A DNA stretch of 50,145 nucleotides from Zygnema cylindricum (GCA_037447655.1 JBBHKE010001769.1:1-50145); one strand, 5' to 3'; shown: positions 1-10,657, counted from the stretch's first letter. The notes: generated by a model from the letters alone, not told the origin. Made by a program: numbers and translations.

Positions 1-60
1 TTCATTTTTTTAACTTTTTCTATTTTTTTTTTTGTTTTGTTTTGTTTTGTTTTTTTTTTG

Positions 61-112
61 GAATGCAGATAAAGTGTGCCCAATGTCTATAAGCTGTAGA
101 ATATATTAGGAT
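61..112 (+). repeat. Partial, decayed copy of the start of the cupin exon
   Basis: The sequence after the T-rich tract here (TGCAGATAAAGTGTGCCCAA and on to about 95) repeats the acceptor and first ~30 bases of the real exon at 261-295 with only a few changes, then runs into stop codons. It is preceded by the same kind of poly-T tract. It looks like a short duplication of an intron-exon junction rather than a second usable exon, because the conserved cupin residues that should follow are absent. Confidence 0.7.
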
Positions 113-222
113 TTAGTTGTGAAACGGGTGTATTAATGCTTTATGGTCCATTTTTTTTATGCTTTATTTTTCTATTTTGTTTTTGTTTTTGTTTTTGTTT
201 TTCTGTTTTGTTTCTTTATTTT

Positions 223-254
<32 letters not shown>

Positions 255-265
255 CTTTAATGCAG

Positions 266-2339
266 ATAAAGTGAGCCCAATGTCCATAAGTACGGCAATT
301 TATTTTCTTGTGCCAACTGGCAACGTTTCGAAGCTCCACAGATTTCCGAGCGCTGAGATTTGGCACTTTTACTACGGAGATCCTCTTACGGTAAAAAGTT
401 GAAAAACAATTGTTGTTCAGATGTCTCATGTGGTGTTTTCATTGGAGATGTTTTCGTAAAGGCATAAGCCGTGTACGTGTTTTTGTTTTTTCTTTTCTTT
501 TTTCTCGTGTTTTTTCTCTTTTTCGGTTGCGTTCAATTTTTTTTTTGCTTTTTAAAGGCGTATGACAGCGAATGGGTCAATCTTAGAACTATATTCATGT
601 CAATTCCTCCTCATTTTGTTGATGTCTATGTCATTACGGATGTCAATGTCGATTTTGATGTCAATTTCGATTCGTTGCTGATCTCAATGTTGATATCAAT
701 GCCGATGTCGATTTTGATTTCGATGTCCAAAATTTATTTTGATTTTGATGTCCATGTTTATGTTAATTTCATTGTTGATGTTGATATCCTTGTCAATGTC
801 GTTGTTGATGTCGATTTTGATGTCCATTGTTTATGCTGATATCAATGTTGATGTTTATGCTGTCAGTGTCTTTGTCGATGTTCATTGTTATGTTGATGTT
901 GATGTGGATGTCAATATCCTTGTCAATGCCGGCATCAATGTTGATGTCGATGTTGATTTTTATTTCAATTACAATGGCGGCGTCTATTCTTTATGTTGGT
1001 GCCAATGTCCACGTGTATGCTGATTCCGGTGTCCCTTTTACATAGATCTTGATGTTGATGTTGGTATCAGATATCGGTGTCGGTGTTAATGTCAATGTTG
1101 ATTCAATGTCAACACCGCCGTGAATCTCAATATACATGTCGATGTGATTGTGAATGGCTATGATTAAAAATATTGCTTACACCTATTTCAGGTTTTATCG
1201 TGAATGTTAATGTTGATGCCAATACGTCAATATCAATATCCACGTTGATGTGATGTGAAAATCAATAAGTTATGTTGATGTGTCAATGTGACTGCCGGTA
1301 TGCTTTTAGCAATTTACATTATTCTTATGCGCATGTCCATATTTATGTCAATATTGGTATTAATGTGATTTTGGCATATTGTTAATGTTGATACCACAAT
1401 ATGTCTATTTCAAAATCAATGTCAATATTATGATAAGTTTAACGTCAGTACCATTGTCACGCTAATTTTGATGTTTTATCAGATTTCTTAGTACACCGTG
1501 AATCGCTTTTAGCATTAATAACACTAATTTGTCCCGGTTAATATTGTTAATGCTCACCCAAACTTTATTTTGATATTGGGCTTACAGGTTTGGCAATGAA
1601 ATAGTTAAATAACACCCATTATTCTTCCTTAACGCTAATTTTTAAAATGGTTTAGAATTAGCCATGTCATTCTGAACTAAATTAGAGTTAATAACACTAA
1701 TTTAAACCCCACGCTAATAAGCTCTTTACTCTAATAACAATTCAAGGTTTATTATCAATACCAAATGATACTTAGTCCCAATTTCCTTTTTTAGTCCGTA
1801 TTTTTTGATGTTGATGTTACTGTTTCTTAATACTTATTACAGAATAACTTATTTTCAATACTTATAACAAAATAACTTATCTTTCATACTTATTACAGAA
1901 AACCTTATCTTAAATACTTATTACAGAATAACTTATCTTTAATACTTACTACAGAACAACTTAAAAACCCAAGAACCTATGCCCAAAAACCTTAGTTCTT
2001 TTTTTTCTGTGGTATGTGGTTCCTTAACAGGTTTTAGAAATCGATGACGAGGGAAATTTGAAGAAAACTATTCTCGGGAACGACATTCTCGGAGGTCAAA
2101 AACTACAACATGTGGTTCCCGGAGGAGTTTGGTTTGGGAGTTTCCCGACACTCGATATAAAAGAAGAAAGTTCCGATAAAATAATTCGAAATTCTCGAGA
2201 TCCCGAGAAATCTTTTTCTTTAGTCGGTTGTACCGTCGCTCCCGGTTTTGAATTCGAGGATTTGGAGATGGGTTCATTATCAAAACTTTTAGAGAAGTTT
2301 CCTCAACATAAAGCGTATATTGAATTGATGTCGGAGTAA
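266..2339 (+). CDS. Cupin_5 (DUF985) family protein, 3' part of gene, two exons
   Basis: Exons 266-390 and 2031-2339 are joined by a 1640-bp intron (donor ACG|GTAAAA, acceptor TTAACAG|GTT). The first exon enters in phase 1, so at least one exon lies left of the window. The spliced product has the hallmarks of the DUF985/cupin_5 family: AIYFLV, then HRFPSAEIWHFYYGDPLTV with the HxxxxExWHFYxGDPL pattern, then a charged strand, QHVVPGGVWFGS, and FSLVGCTVAPGFEFEDLE near the C terminus, ending LMSE-stop. The family (yeast YML079W relatives) folds as a dimeric beta-barrel cupin; its substrate is not established, though a sugar or nucleotide ligand has been suggested from the fold. The intron is packed with a GATGTC-like satellite, a MITE and a 31-bp tandem repeat. 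Family assignment is firm; function is not. Confidence 0.88.
615..1300 (+). repeat. Degenerate GATGTC/AATGTC/GATGTT hexamer array in the cupin intron
   Basis: About 680 bp of imperfect 6-bp (and 12/18-bp higher-order) repeats built on GATGTY, AATGTC and GATTTT. Translation gives Val-Asp and Met-Leu-Ile-Ser repeats in several frames, which are artefacts of the periodicity. The array lies wholly inside the intron of the cupin gene. Confidence 0.9.
1494..1749. mobile_element. MITE related to the CACCGTG family, inside the cupin intron
   Basis: The left end reads GTACACCGTGAATCGCTTTT and the right end CTAATAACAATTCAAGGTTT, which are imperfect inverted repeats of the termini shared by the other CACCGTG-ended elements in this window. 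The interior differs from the 220-bp family, with several ATTAGxGTTAATAACAC motifs, and resembles the elements at 25848 and 34048. No coding capacity. Confidence 0.65.
1829..1960 (+). repeat. ~31-bp tandem repeat just upstream of the cupin splice acceptor
   Basis: Four to five copies of a unit of roughly 31 bp that begins AATACTTATTACAGAATAAC. Each copy contains TTATTACAG or a near variant, an acceptor-like pyrimidine-poor AG. The true acceptor (TTAACAG at 2024-2030) lies 70 bp downstream. Confidence 0.85.
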
Positions 2340-4430
2340 TGTAAGGATTATAGGTGTGTTTTTTTTTGTTTTTTTGTTTTTTTTTTTCGCTCAGTTTTGT
2401 TAGTGGAGGTTTTGTCCTATAAAATAATATACAAAAGTGTATATGTGTTGAAAGAAAGAATATAAAATATGGATTTAGTACATAAAATTGACTGTTTCAA
2501 AAAATGACTTTAGGAGGAGGAGCCAGGAAGAGAAAACAAGTTTTTTTTTTTTGTACTCTTACAGCAACGAAAAATCGTATGTTTTGTATTTTTTTGTTAT
2601 TGTATTTTTTTTAAAGGAATGTATGAGTCAGTCTCTAACATATATGTATATATATATATATATATGTGTTTTCTTTACCTTTCAGTATAAATTTTACCGG
2701 TTTTAGTGATGTACCGTGTTTTATGATATTTATTGATGGTGTAAAGTAGAAATTGAAAAAGTCAATTAATCATTTATATCAATTGTATCTTGCTCATATT
2801 ATAGTCCACTATATAAATTTATAAATTCTTGTGTAAATTTTGAACTTTTTTTCGCAGAAAAATGTTTTCTTACACTTGTACTTGTATCTGTACTTTTTTG
2901 TTTTCTTACACTTTTTCTTTCACTTATTTTCTTATGTTTACTTCCATGTCTACATGTTTACATTTTTTTTTTTTTACTCGTGTTTCCGTCAAGTTGAAGT
3001 TCCAAATGGGTTTTAGATTTTGGGCACATCAATAAACAAACCACAAGGGAAAAAAAAAAAAAATCATTGAGAAATTGGACGATGATAATGTTGGAAAAAG
3101 AATGGTTTATGATTTTTTTTTATGACTTTTTTTATGATTTTTTTTACGATTTTTTTTACGATTTTTGTTTATGATTTTTGTTGATGATTTTGTTTTTGGG
3201 AGACAACAAGTAAAAACGATTAATTACTGATAAAGATGTAAAAACGATGATTGAAAAACTGTGGATGGTGCGGTAAAAGTGTGTAAAAACGACTTTGGGT
3301 TTCGATTCCTCAACGTTTAAGCATCTTAAAATGACAATACGTTATTTATTCCTTTCAACAAGTGACCGTGCTATATCTCGCCTTTTTCTTAAAACATGTA
3401 ATTGTGATAAAAAAAATCATTTCTTTTCTTTTCTTTCGTCTTTTTATCAAAACGTCCGACTCTTTCCATGTCAACAACACTCAGTTTCTATATAGGAAAA
3501 GGTTATTTGAATAAAATATATTATTATTACTATTAATTTTAAAGAGTTGATAAGATGACCTTCTGAGGTTTCTGAAGTGACTCCATGAATGTAAAAAAAA
3601 TAGATATAAAAAAAATGAATGTCAAAAAAAAAAAATGTTAAACAAACGAATGTACAAAGGATAAATGTAAGAGGAATGAATGTGAAAAAGACAAAATGTA
3701 AAAAAAAACGAATGTAAATATAGAAAGTTTTAGAGTTGAATACTAATACTCTCAAAACTAAACCCTAAACCCTACCGCGCTAAGGGTTAAAAGTCAATAA
3801 TGGTTAATAATCGTTAACGTTAAAGAGGATTTAGTACTAGCTACGCTATTTTCCGTTTTTACGTTTTTACGTTTTTTCATTTGGTTCATTATGGGCCACT
3901 TAACCAAATAGCTTTTTATAATACTAATTTATAATACTTTTTTGTCATTTTGGTTCAAAAAAAAGAGCTCCAAATGAAGTTATTAACTCTAATTGCGATA
4001 AAAAGCGATAATTATACCAACGGCTATTAGAGTTAGTCACTCTATCTCAAGTAAATGTTATTTTTTGACCTAAAGTCATAAATTAGTGCTGAAAACCCTA
4101 TTTAATTAAGCAGTATGAATCGGTTCCCCGTCTCAATACATTATTGTGTAGTTAATTTAAATAAAGTGTCAATTTTAATAACGTGTTATTTTAATAAAGT
4201 GTTACTTTTTTTATAAATTGTTAATTTTTAATGAAGCATGAATTTTAATAATGTGTTCACACTAATAATTCACAAACTCTAAAGGGATGAGGAGAGTAAT
4301 TGAGAAATTGTTATTAACACACCAAAGTTGATACTGCTTGAAATCCTGGCATTTTGTCTTTTTTCACTTTCTTATACCAAGTTTTTTAAAGTTGATTGGC
4401 TCAAAATCTTAATAATCACACAATAACATT
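2340..4430. other. Intergenic: AT-rich, simple repeats and a decayed MITE
   Basis: No gene is visible. The first part is the probable 3' UTR of the cupin gene. The rest holds T-rich minisatellite (3095-3200, ATGATTTTTT-like units), an A-rich TGAATGTAAAA-like repeat (3590-3725) and, at about 3975-4285, a decayed MITE-like segment with CTATTAGAGTTAGTCACTCTA and CACACTAATAATTCACAAAC ends, similar to the better preserved copies at 33816 and 35445. Confidence 0.6.
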
Positions 4431-4431
4431 G

Positions 4432-4600
4432 TCAGTAGGGAGAGGGATGGAAGAAGGGAGGAAGAGAGGGAGAAGGAGAGGGAAAGGGAGAGGGGGAGGA
4501 AGAGGGAGAGGGAAAGAGAGAGGGGGAGAGAGAGAGGAGGGGGGCGAGAGGGGGAGAAAGGCAATAGGAGAGGGAGAGAGAGAGAAGAAAAAAAGGGGTA
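4432..4600 (+). repeat. Purine-rich GGGAGA/GAGGGA tract
   Basis: About 165 bp of almost pure A and G on the + strand. The open reading frames across it (Gly/Arg/Glu or Ser/Leu/Pro rich) arise from the repeat and are not genes. Confidence 0.9.
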
Positions 4601-5365
4601 AGAACAAATTGTTGGGAAAATAAAAAACAGAAGGATGGGAAATCACGTGATTTGAAAAAAGTAAAAGACAATAAAAAAAAAATTACGAATCTCTAGGGTT
4701 TATTCCGGATTTTGAAGTGTTCTTTTAAATGGTTTTTAGGGTTTTTCAAATGTTTTTAGGCCTTTTTAACTGTTATTTAGGGTTTTTTAAATGTTTTTAG
4801 GGATTTTTTCTGATTTTTTCTAGGTTTTTAAAGTTTTTTTTTCCCTATATAGGACTCTTGTTAGAATTTTTTGGATATTATAGAACCCTAATAAAAACAG
4901 AATGTAAAATAAACTCAACCCTTTTTTATTTCTGTTCAAACTAAAAATTCCCTTTAAAATTAACCAAAAAAAATCTTTTGTATTCAAAATCAACCAACAA
5001 AATGTTTTCTTTGTTGTGATTAATACGCAAAAAAGTCGAATCAAACAACATGCTTAAAGATTTCCGAAATCCTTCTTCCTTCTTAGAATTCAACAACATA
5101 AAAAATAAAGTCGAAAAACTTGACTGATACAACATCTTTCTTACAAGTTTTTTCACTTACAAAGGAAACAAAATGTAACGGCGTAAAAATAAGTAAAGAA
5201 GATCTTCTTACATCATTTTTTTCAGTTCATGAATTTCAGAAAACTTCGGTACAATATATTAACACTTTTATTATTAACCCTTTTCATCCTTTCTCTGAAA
5301 AAATATTTCAACTTTCAACCCTCAAATTTCAAATTTTGAATATCAAAATTTCATTTTTTTCTACT
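4601..5365. other. Intergenic, downstream of GPI2, with TTTAGGG-like tract
   Basis: Positions 4690-4830 contain a degenerate tandem of GGTTTTTAGGGTTTTTCAAA-type units. The remainder is AT-rich and should include the 3' UTR of the GPI2 gene on the - strand. I see no conserved coding sequence. Confidence 0.6.
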
Positions 5366-6928
5366 TCACATTCCTTCTTTTTTAATATTAAGTTTGGCTT
5401 CATCCCAAGGACCCGTTATTTCAAATTTCAATTTTTGTAACCTAATAAGCCAAAAGGGGCACAAAATCGTAACGCAGAAAACGATAACGAGAAAAAGACC
5501 CGCGAGAAACGGATTTACATGCCGTAACAGTTCCGTTGTCAGTGAAACTATCGTCAAAGAAACCGTTAAATGGACCGGCTCGGAAAACTTTTTTACATGG
5601 TGAGAAACAACTGGAAAAAGTACAAAAAGCTCAAAAGCTAAAACGATAAGACCGAAAACTCTTGTTTGTGAGTTTAAACGAGAGGCCAATAACACCGAGG
5701 CGAAGATACCGGCCATTAATGAGACACTCCCGGAAAATTCGGAGGTGACTAAATGGGAATAACTGTAGTCGTGGAAAAAAAGATGGAGGAGGAACAAAAT
5801 TACTGTGGATGTGCATATGGTGTCAGAGCTTATGGAAAGAGTAAGAGTTTGTAGAATAGGACAGAGGACATAAATGCCACTGAAAAAGAGGAGGCCATGG
5901 AAAATACTTCGTCCCATCGTCTCCTTCTGAGATTGATTATGCCTTTGAAAGGGAGTAAATGGAGGAGGAGGAGGCGGGGAAAGAGGAGGAGGAGGAGGAG
6001 CAAGAGTAGGAGGGGGAGAAGGAGCAGGAGGAGGAGGAGGAGGAGATTTCATGGATGGATTTGTCCAAAGAAGAATAGCAAAGCCAAGAATTAAGAGTAG
6101 GATGTCCATAAACAATAAAATGTGTCGGTTAAAATTTGGAAGACGACAAAAATTTGCTTTCAAAGTCTTTAGGAATCCTTTTGACGATGTCGGTAAACCA
6201 ATGTAAATAAGAAAATTCGAGAATTTGCCAATCGAGCATTCGTGATTTTGTATGACATTCCGTTTGAAAAAATTGAAACAAGAAAATATGTTTGTTTTAT
6301 TTGCCCTCGTTTGTTCCTCTTTTACTTCCATATTTTCTTTTCGTAGAAAAGTTTTCAAATTGTAACTCTTCATTTCCTCCTCCTCCTCCTCCTCCTCCTC
6401 CTCTTCCCCCATTGAACAAAGAGCATTCGTATTAAAAAAACCATTCCCTTTTATCTTCAATACCCCATTTGTGCCCCAATTTCTCGATAAAATGTTTGTT
6501 TTATTTTCCTCCTCCATCGAATATAACGCCACAAGTACCAACAATACGACAATACACAATTGTTGCGAAACGGAGAGAGAATTTAAAACGACGGTCCAAA
6601 ATTTCCTTTTCACAAAATTGGGATTTGTGACAAGAGATTCCAAAAATGTGTGGCTCGTATAGTTGTCGTCGTAAGGTTGTTTTTCGTATAGAATTTTCCG
6701 CCAACGCCGCCGATCATTTTCTTCTTTGTTTCTAAATTCTTCTTTCTTTGCAAATTCTTGTTCGTTTTTTAATTCTTCTTTCTTTTTTAAATAGTGTGGA
6801 GAGGTAGGACTACGGAAAACAAGAGAGTCGATGCCATCCATTTCGAAGTTTTCGACATCGCAAGTTTTTTCGTATTTTTGACCAAAATTTTGATTAGTCT
6901 TTTGGTTTAGACTATGTCTATTCTCCAT
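5366..6928 (-). CDS. PIGC: GPI2/PIG-C, GPI-GlcNAc transferase subunit C
   Basis: Single-exon ORF of 520 residues from the ATG at 6928 (context TCCATGG); an upstream in-frame TTG at 6940 is preceded by ATG-TAA and is not used. PIG-C is a polytopic ER membrane subunit of the complex that adds GlcNAc to phosphatidylinositol, the first step of GPI-anchor synthesis. Diagnostic blocks, in order: WRKILYEKQPYDDNYTSHTF (about residues 76-95), VSQQLCIVVL, then after a long insertion LCPILQTLTLSISSDTI (about 355-371), LHLFFHDYSYSHL, GIFASVLLASRLNS (about 407-420) and a C-terminal PWDEAK. Several hydrophobic helices follow the family pattern. The family is usually near 300 residues; the excess is an N-terminal extension of ~70 charged residues and an insertion at about 140-345 with a Glu run and a Pro-rich stretch. 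Identification is confident. Confidence 0.95.
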   Translation of the reverse strand: MENRHSLNQKTNQNFGQKYEKTCDVENFEMDGIDSLVFRSPTSPHYLKKKEELKNEQEFAKKEEFRNKEENDRRRWRKILYEKQPYDDNYTSHTFLESLVTNPNFVKRKFWTVVLNSLSVSQQLCIVVLLVLVALYSMEEENKTNILSRNWGTNGVLKIKGNGFFNTNALCSMGEEEEEEEEEEEMKSYNLKTFLRKENMEVKEEQTRANKTNIFSCFNFFKRNVIQNHECSIGKFSNFLIYIGLPTSSKGFLKTLKANFCRLPNFNRHILLFMDILLLILGFAILLWTNPSMKSPPPPPPAPSPPPTLAPPPPPLSPPPPPPFTPFQRHNQSQKETMGRSIFHGLLFFSGIYVLCPILQTLTLSISSDTICTSTVILFLLHLFFHDYSYSHLVTSEFSGSVSLMAGIFASVLLASRLNSQTRVFGLIVLAFELFVLFPVVSHHVKKFSEPVHLTVSLTIVSLTTELLRHVNPFLAGLFLVIVFCVTILCPFWLIRLQKLKFEITGPWDEAKLNIKKEGM

Positions 6929-7470
6929 GGAAAAGGACAATTACATTGTAAAAAACCCTAAAAAACCCTAAAAAACCCTAGGGGACCCTAAAAAAACACT
7001 AGGACCTCAGAACCCCTACAAAATCCGAAAAAAAAAACCTAAAAATACAGAGGATCATTGATCCAAGACATAAAATAGACAACAAATAACAATTTTTATT
7101 TTTTTTAAACAACATTAATATTAACTCTTCCCTAATAGAGCCTTTCCGTCCGAAATGTTACTGTACGGAACTAAAGAAGGTCCTTCCAAACGCTAATTTG
7201 ACTGTACGGAACTGTAAAAATGATCTTACCTTCCCTTCCCTTCCCTTCCTTTCCCTTTTTCTCCTCCTTTCCTTTCTTTTCCTTTTTCCTTCCCTCTTCT
7301 TCTTTTCCATTCACAAAGATTCTCGCTTTTGTTACTCGCACGACCATGTATCTTTTAATTTTTTTTTGTCAAATTAGGGTTTGTAAATTGTAACCCTAAA
7401 CAATATTAGGGTTGTAGGAACCAAAGGGAAACCCTAAACTCTTTCAAATAGAGAACAAAAGGAACGAAGT
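6929..7470. promoter_or_regulatory. Upstream region of GPI2 with CCCTAAA (telo-box-like) repeats
   Basis: Immediately upstream of the GPI2 start, 6951-7010 carries three to five AAAAAACCCTA units. In plants the AAACCCTA telo-box is a promoter element of housekeeping genes, but here the motif also occurs as generic intergenic repeat, so a regulatory role is only possible. Positions 7228-7310 are a pyrimidine-rich CCCTTCCCTTCC stretch. Confidence 0.35.
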
Positions 7471-7627
7471 TGTAATGGTACAAAGTGTTCTAATATTTTG
7501 TCCCTATCGTACAGTATGTACTTTAAACAAAAATACTATCAAGATGAAGTACAGGGCGAAAAGTACAGTACTGTACTGTACTAGCCGTACAATAGTTTTT
7601 TACACGCGGTCCATATTGCGTTTGGTT

Positions 7628-7806
7628 TATCAATTTGTACGAAAAGGTTGTTGCATACAAAGAATTGATACCATGCAAAGGTTTACGCCGCTTGGCTTCG
7701 GGTATTCCACAAGTTCGCGAAACACCGATTATATGAATATGGATAAAATTTCGTATGGAAATGATTCTGTCTACTTATCAATTGTACGAAAAGGTTGTTG
7801 CATACA
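7628..7806 (+). repeat. Direct repeat pair, ~30 bp, spaced ~148 bp
   Basis: The motif beginning TATCAATTTGTACGAAAAGG and ending GTTGCATACA occurs at 7628-7658 and again (one base shorter) at 7776-7806. The second copy ends 32 bp before a PIF-like element. No open reading frame of note spans it. Confidence 0.8.
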
Positions 7807-7840
7807 TAGAAATAATACTAGGAAAAGTTTAGGCGGCTTA

Positions 7841-8990
7841 GGGCACTTTCCCATGCGCTAAAGTTACAGTCATTATGTGTCGTTTTCCTCCATAACTTAG
7901 AGAAAAATGCAGAAATCCGCAGCCGTACCTAAAAATTGAAATTACCACCGTACAAGTTGCGTTACATTGAAGCTTTATATGTACTGCAGTTTGTCGTCTA
8001 GCGCTATGCAGTTTGTCGTCTAGCGCGTTTCGACCCACTTTCGCGTCCTTCCAGCTCATCTTCAAACTTGATATAAAATCACCTCGCGAAGTGATTTTAA
8101 ATAAAGTTCCATGATGTGAGCGAATAGGCAGATGATGTCGCATGCGTCGATGGTTTCTATAATTTTTTGTGCGTGGAGTACCAAATAAAAAACCCATTGC
8201 ACGTTTCCAGCTTGTGCGTGACTTTTTTCCGTGCACTTTTTTCCGTACAGGGGCCGTGGAGGGGTTACGACCAACCGACGCCATTTTGCAAGAGCGAAGT
8301 CCGTGAAAGCGCCTCTCTCTCCCTCTCTCACTACCGCGTCTATCTCACAATTCTTGCAATGAAAAACGTCAATAACGGTATCAAATGAAAGATCTCTAAT
8401 AACGATTTATTTTGACTATCTTTGGGCGTATTTTGATGGCATGTAGAGTGAGAAAAGACTAAAAAACAAAATAGGGAAACCATGGCGCAAAGTTTTAATG
8501 TTTCATTGTTGAAGGAGATGAACTTTGCTTTTGTGTCTCCTGTCCGGTCGACGTGAAATGGCATCGAAATCATGAGTCCCCTGCAAAAAAAAAAAAACTT
8601 AACGGACGCAAACGGACAAAATGAAACAAATTATCTACTTTTCATCGTCGTATTGAACGCAAACGGACAAAACATAACGAATAGTGTACTTTTCGTCGTC
8701 GTTTGAATTCTTTTTAAATTTTTGAATAAAATCTACACGTGCGAATACGTGTTCCTATTTGTTAAGCGAAAATACTTTGTTTTAAAGTTTGAAGATGACG
8801 TTTATTGGCGTGGTCGTGGGTCGAAAAACAGAGGACAACATGTAATACATCCTAAATTTGACGATGACGCAAAATGTACTTCTCCTTTTTCCTATTTTTT
8901 TTTACGGTTGAAACTAAAACGGTAAGGCTCTAAGTTTTTGCAGGAAAACGACAGAAAAAACCCCTTACTTTGGCACATGGAGACGCACCC
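7841..8990. mobile_element. PIF/Harbinger-like non-autonomous element (composite)
   Basis: The left end is TTA|GGGCACTTTCCCATGCGC and the right end CACATGGAGACGCACCC|TAA, so both ends begin with GGG and lie next to TTA/TAA-type 3-bp sites, as in PIF/Harbinger (Tourist) elements. The left two thirds match, in reverse orientation, the interior of the elements at 15927 and 21052; the right third (8500-8990) matches the right half of the element at 24602. It contains an internal ~22-bp tandem duplication at 7990-8030. The 148-codon ORF on the - strand is not conserved in frame in other copies, so I do not call a gene. Confidence 0.65.
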
Positions 8991-9328
8991 TAATAGCGAT
9001 ACACGGTGTAGGTTGCCACCGTCCTCCTGGAGGACGGTTGAGGACAATGGTCATCTACGACCACGAATGGCGCGATTGCTTTATCGTCCGAAAATAATCA
9101 TATCGAACGGTCGATGTTTACGCCCGAAGAAGTATAGTTCAAAAGTAGGTCAAAGTAGGCCCATACAATACGGGCCCCGAACCCTTAGAGAATTTCACAA
9201 GATTCTCATTATAAATGATTTTCAAAAAACAACGAAAAAACAACCGAATGTACGGATTTTAGGAAATTGCAGTACAATAATTAGCCACTTTTTTTCGCTG
9301 ATTTGTAACTGATTCGACTGCTGTACGG

Positions 9329-9549
9329 TACACCGTGTATCGCTATTCGTGCTAACCATTTTTTCGCCACTTAAAACATCTTTTCTTCGTACACACTTAT
9401 CCGATTGTCAATTTGAAACCGTCATTAAGAAGCTGAGAATTGTAAATTTTATTTTAAACCGTCAGATCAGAAATCTGACATTTGTGTACGGAGAAAAGAT
9501 GTTTTAACAGACAAAAATAAATTTAACACTAATAGCGATTCACGGTGTA
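9329..9549. mobile_element. 220-bp CACCGTG MITE, copy 1
   Basis: Flanked by TA on both sides, with ends CACCGTGTATCGCTATTCGT and the inverse ACTAATAGCGATTCACGGTG. Internally it carries the paired TCTTTTCTTCGTACACACTT and GTGTGTACGGAGAAAAGATG-type arms that are the signature of this family. The whole element is a near palindrome with no coding capacity. Confidence 0.85.
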
Positions 9550-9794
9550 CTGTATCGACGGTTTCCAAACTTGCATTCGTCCACAATACCGTATTACACG
9601 TGTCGCACCAAAACTGCGCAGTTTCTTGCCGACAGCGGTCCTATGGAATGGCAACTGTTTATTTAGCTAGTGTACTATTTTTGTACTTTCAGGGTAACTT
9701 TAATGGTTATAACCGTACGTCACGTGTCGCACCAGAGTATTACACAGTTTCATGGCAGCGGCCGCTTACGGTATTGTACCTCTGTCCAACTGCC
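9550..9794. repeat. Spacer between MITEs with CACGTGTCGCACCA direct repeats
   Basis: ACACGTGTCGCACCA at about 9597-9611 recurs as TCACGTGTCGCACCA at about 9720-9734, each followed by GCAGTTTC/ACAGTTTC and a GCAGCGG-like block. It looks like a ~123-bp degenerate direct repeat. No gene. Confidence 0.5.
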
Positions 9795-10011
9795 GTACAG
9801 GTGTATCGCTAATTAGTGTTTATGTTTTTTCTGCCACGTAAAACATCTTTTATCCGTACGTTCTCGGAACATAGATCTGACGGTTGGGATTAAAAGTCAA
9901 GATTCTCACCTCCCGATTGGCGGTCTCCATGAAAAAACCGGACAAACGTGTATGGAGAAAAAAAAATTTGTGGCGAAAAAATAATCCACACTATTAGAGA
10001 TACAAGGTGTA
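9795..10011. mobile_element. 220-bp CACCGTG MITE, copy 2 (degenerate)
   Basis: Ends ACAGGTGTATCGCTAATTAG and ATTAGAGATACAAGGTGTA. The interior retains GATCTGACGGTTG and CCGATTGGCGGTCTCC, the central marks of the family, and the arms TTTTATCCGTACG and GTGTATGGAGAAAA. Confidence 0.75.
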
Positions 10012-10020
10012 CTTGTAGAG

Positions 10021-10234
10021 TACAGCACCGTGAATCGCCATTAGCGTCAATGTTTTAAAAACATATTTTCTCCGTACACACTTGTCGGATTACAGATCTG
10101 ACGGTTGCGTTTGAAAGTTAACACTCTCAGCTTCCGATTGGCGGTCTTGAATTGAAAATACGACAAGTGTGTACGGAGAAAAGTTGTTTTTAGTGGCGGA
10201 AAAATTATTTACGCTCATAGCGATTCACGATGTA
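10021..10234. mobile_element. 220-bp CACCGTG MITE, copy 3
   Basis: Only 10 bp after copy 2. The left end is GCACCGTGAATCGCCATTAG and the right end CTCATAGCGATTCACGATGTA; the interior has TTCTCCGTACACACTTGTCG and GACAAGTGTGTACGGAGAAA as inverted arms, plus GATCTGACGGTTGCG and CCGATTGGCGGTCT. Confidence 0.85.
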
Positions 10235-10507
10235 CTTGTATTTTTTAATTTTATAAGTACAATATCAATAACTATACCGTACTGTATTTTACCATACTGT
10301 ACTTTTAAGGTACTGTGTGTTTCCGTACATGTCCGGTAAGACGCACGTTTCGTTCGAGAAAATATTCTGTTGGTCGTCCGCGTTATCCGTACACCTTTGA
10401 CCGACAAAAAGTCAAAGACTGGCACTGCGTCTGTTGCCGTACGTGTCCCGCCAACTGTACGGAAGATATAACGCGTTGGTGAAAACAGCGAGTTAGACAA
10501 ACTAAAA

Positions 10508-10620
10508 AAAGTGTGAGGGAGAGAGAAGGGGAGAGGGAGAGAGGGAGGGAGGGAGGGAGGGAGGGAGGGAGGGAGAGGGACGGAAAGAGAGAGGGGGAGA
10601 GGGGAAGAGGGGAAGCGAGA

Positions 10621-10651
<31 letters not shown>
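10508..10651 (+). repeat. GA-rich tract forming the probable 5' leader of VPS23
   Basis: About 140 bp of GAGAGGGAGGGA and GAGAGAGA repeats end exactly at the first ATG of VPS23. Plant and algal 5' leaders often carry GA/CT microsatellites; whether this one affects expression cannot be told from sequence. Confidence 0.8.

Positions 10652-10657
<6 letters not shown>

Noticed and set aside
7838-8284. 148-codon ORF on the - strand resembling ORFs at 16239 and 21545
   Set aside because: Similarity follows the repeated transposon DNA. The copies shift frame at the poly-T/A runs and no known domain is visible.
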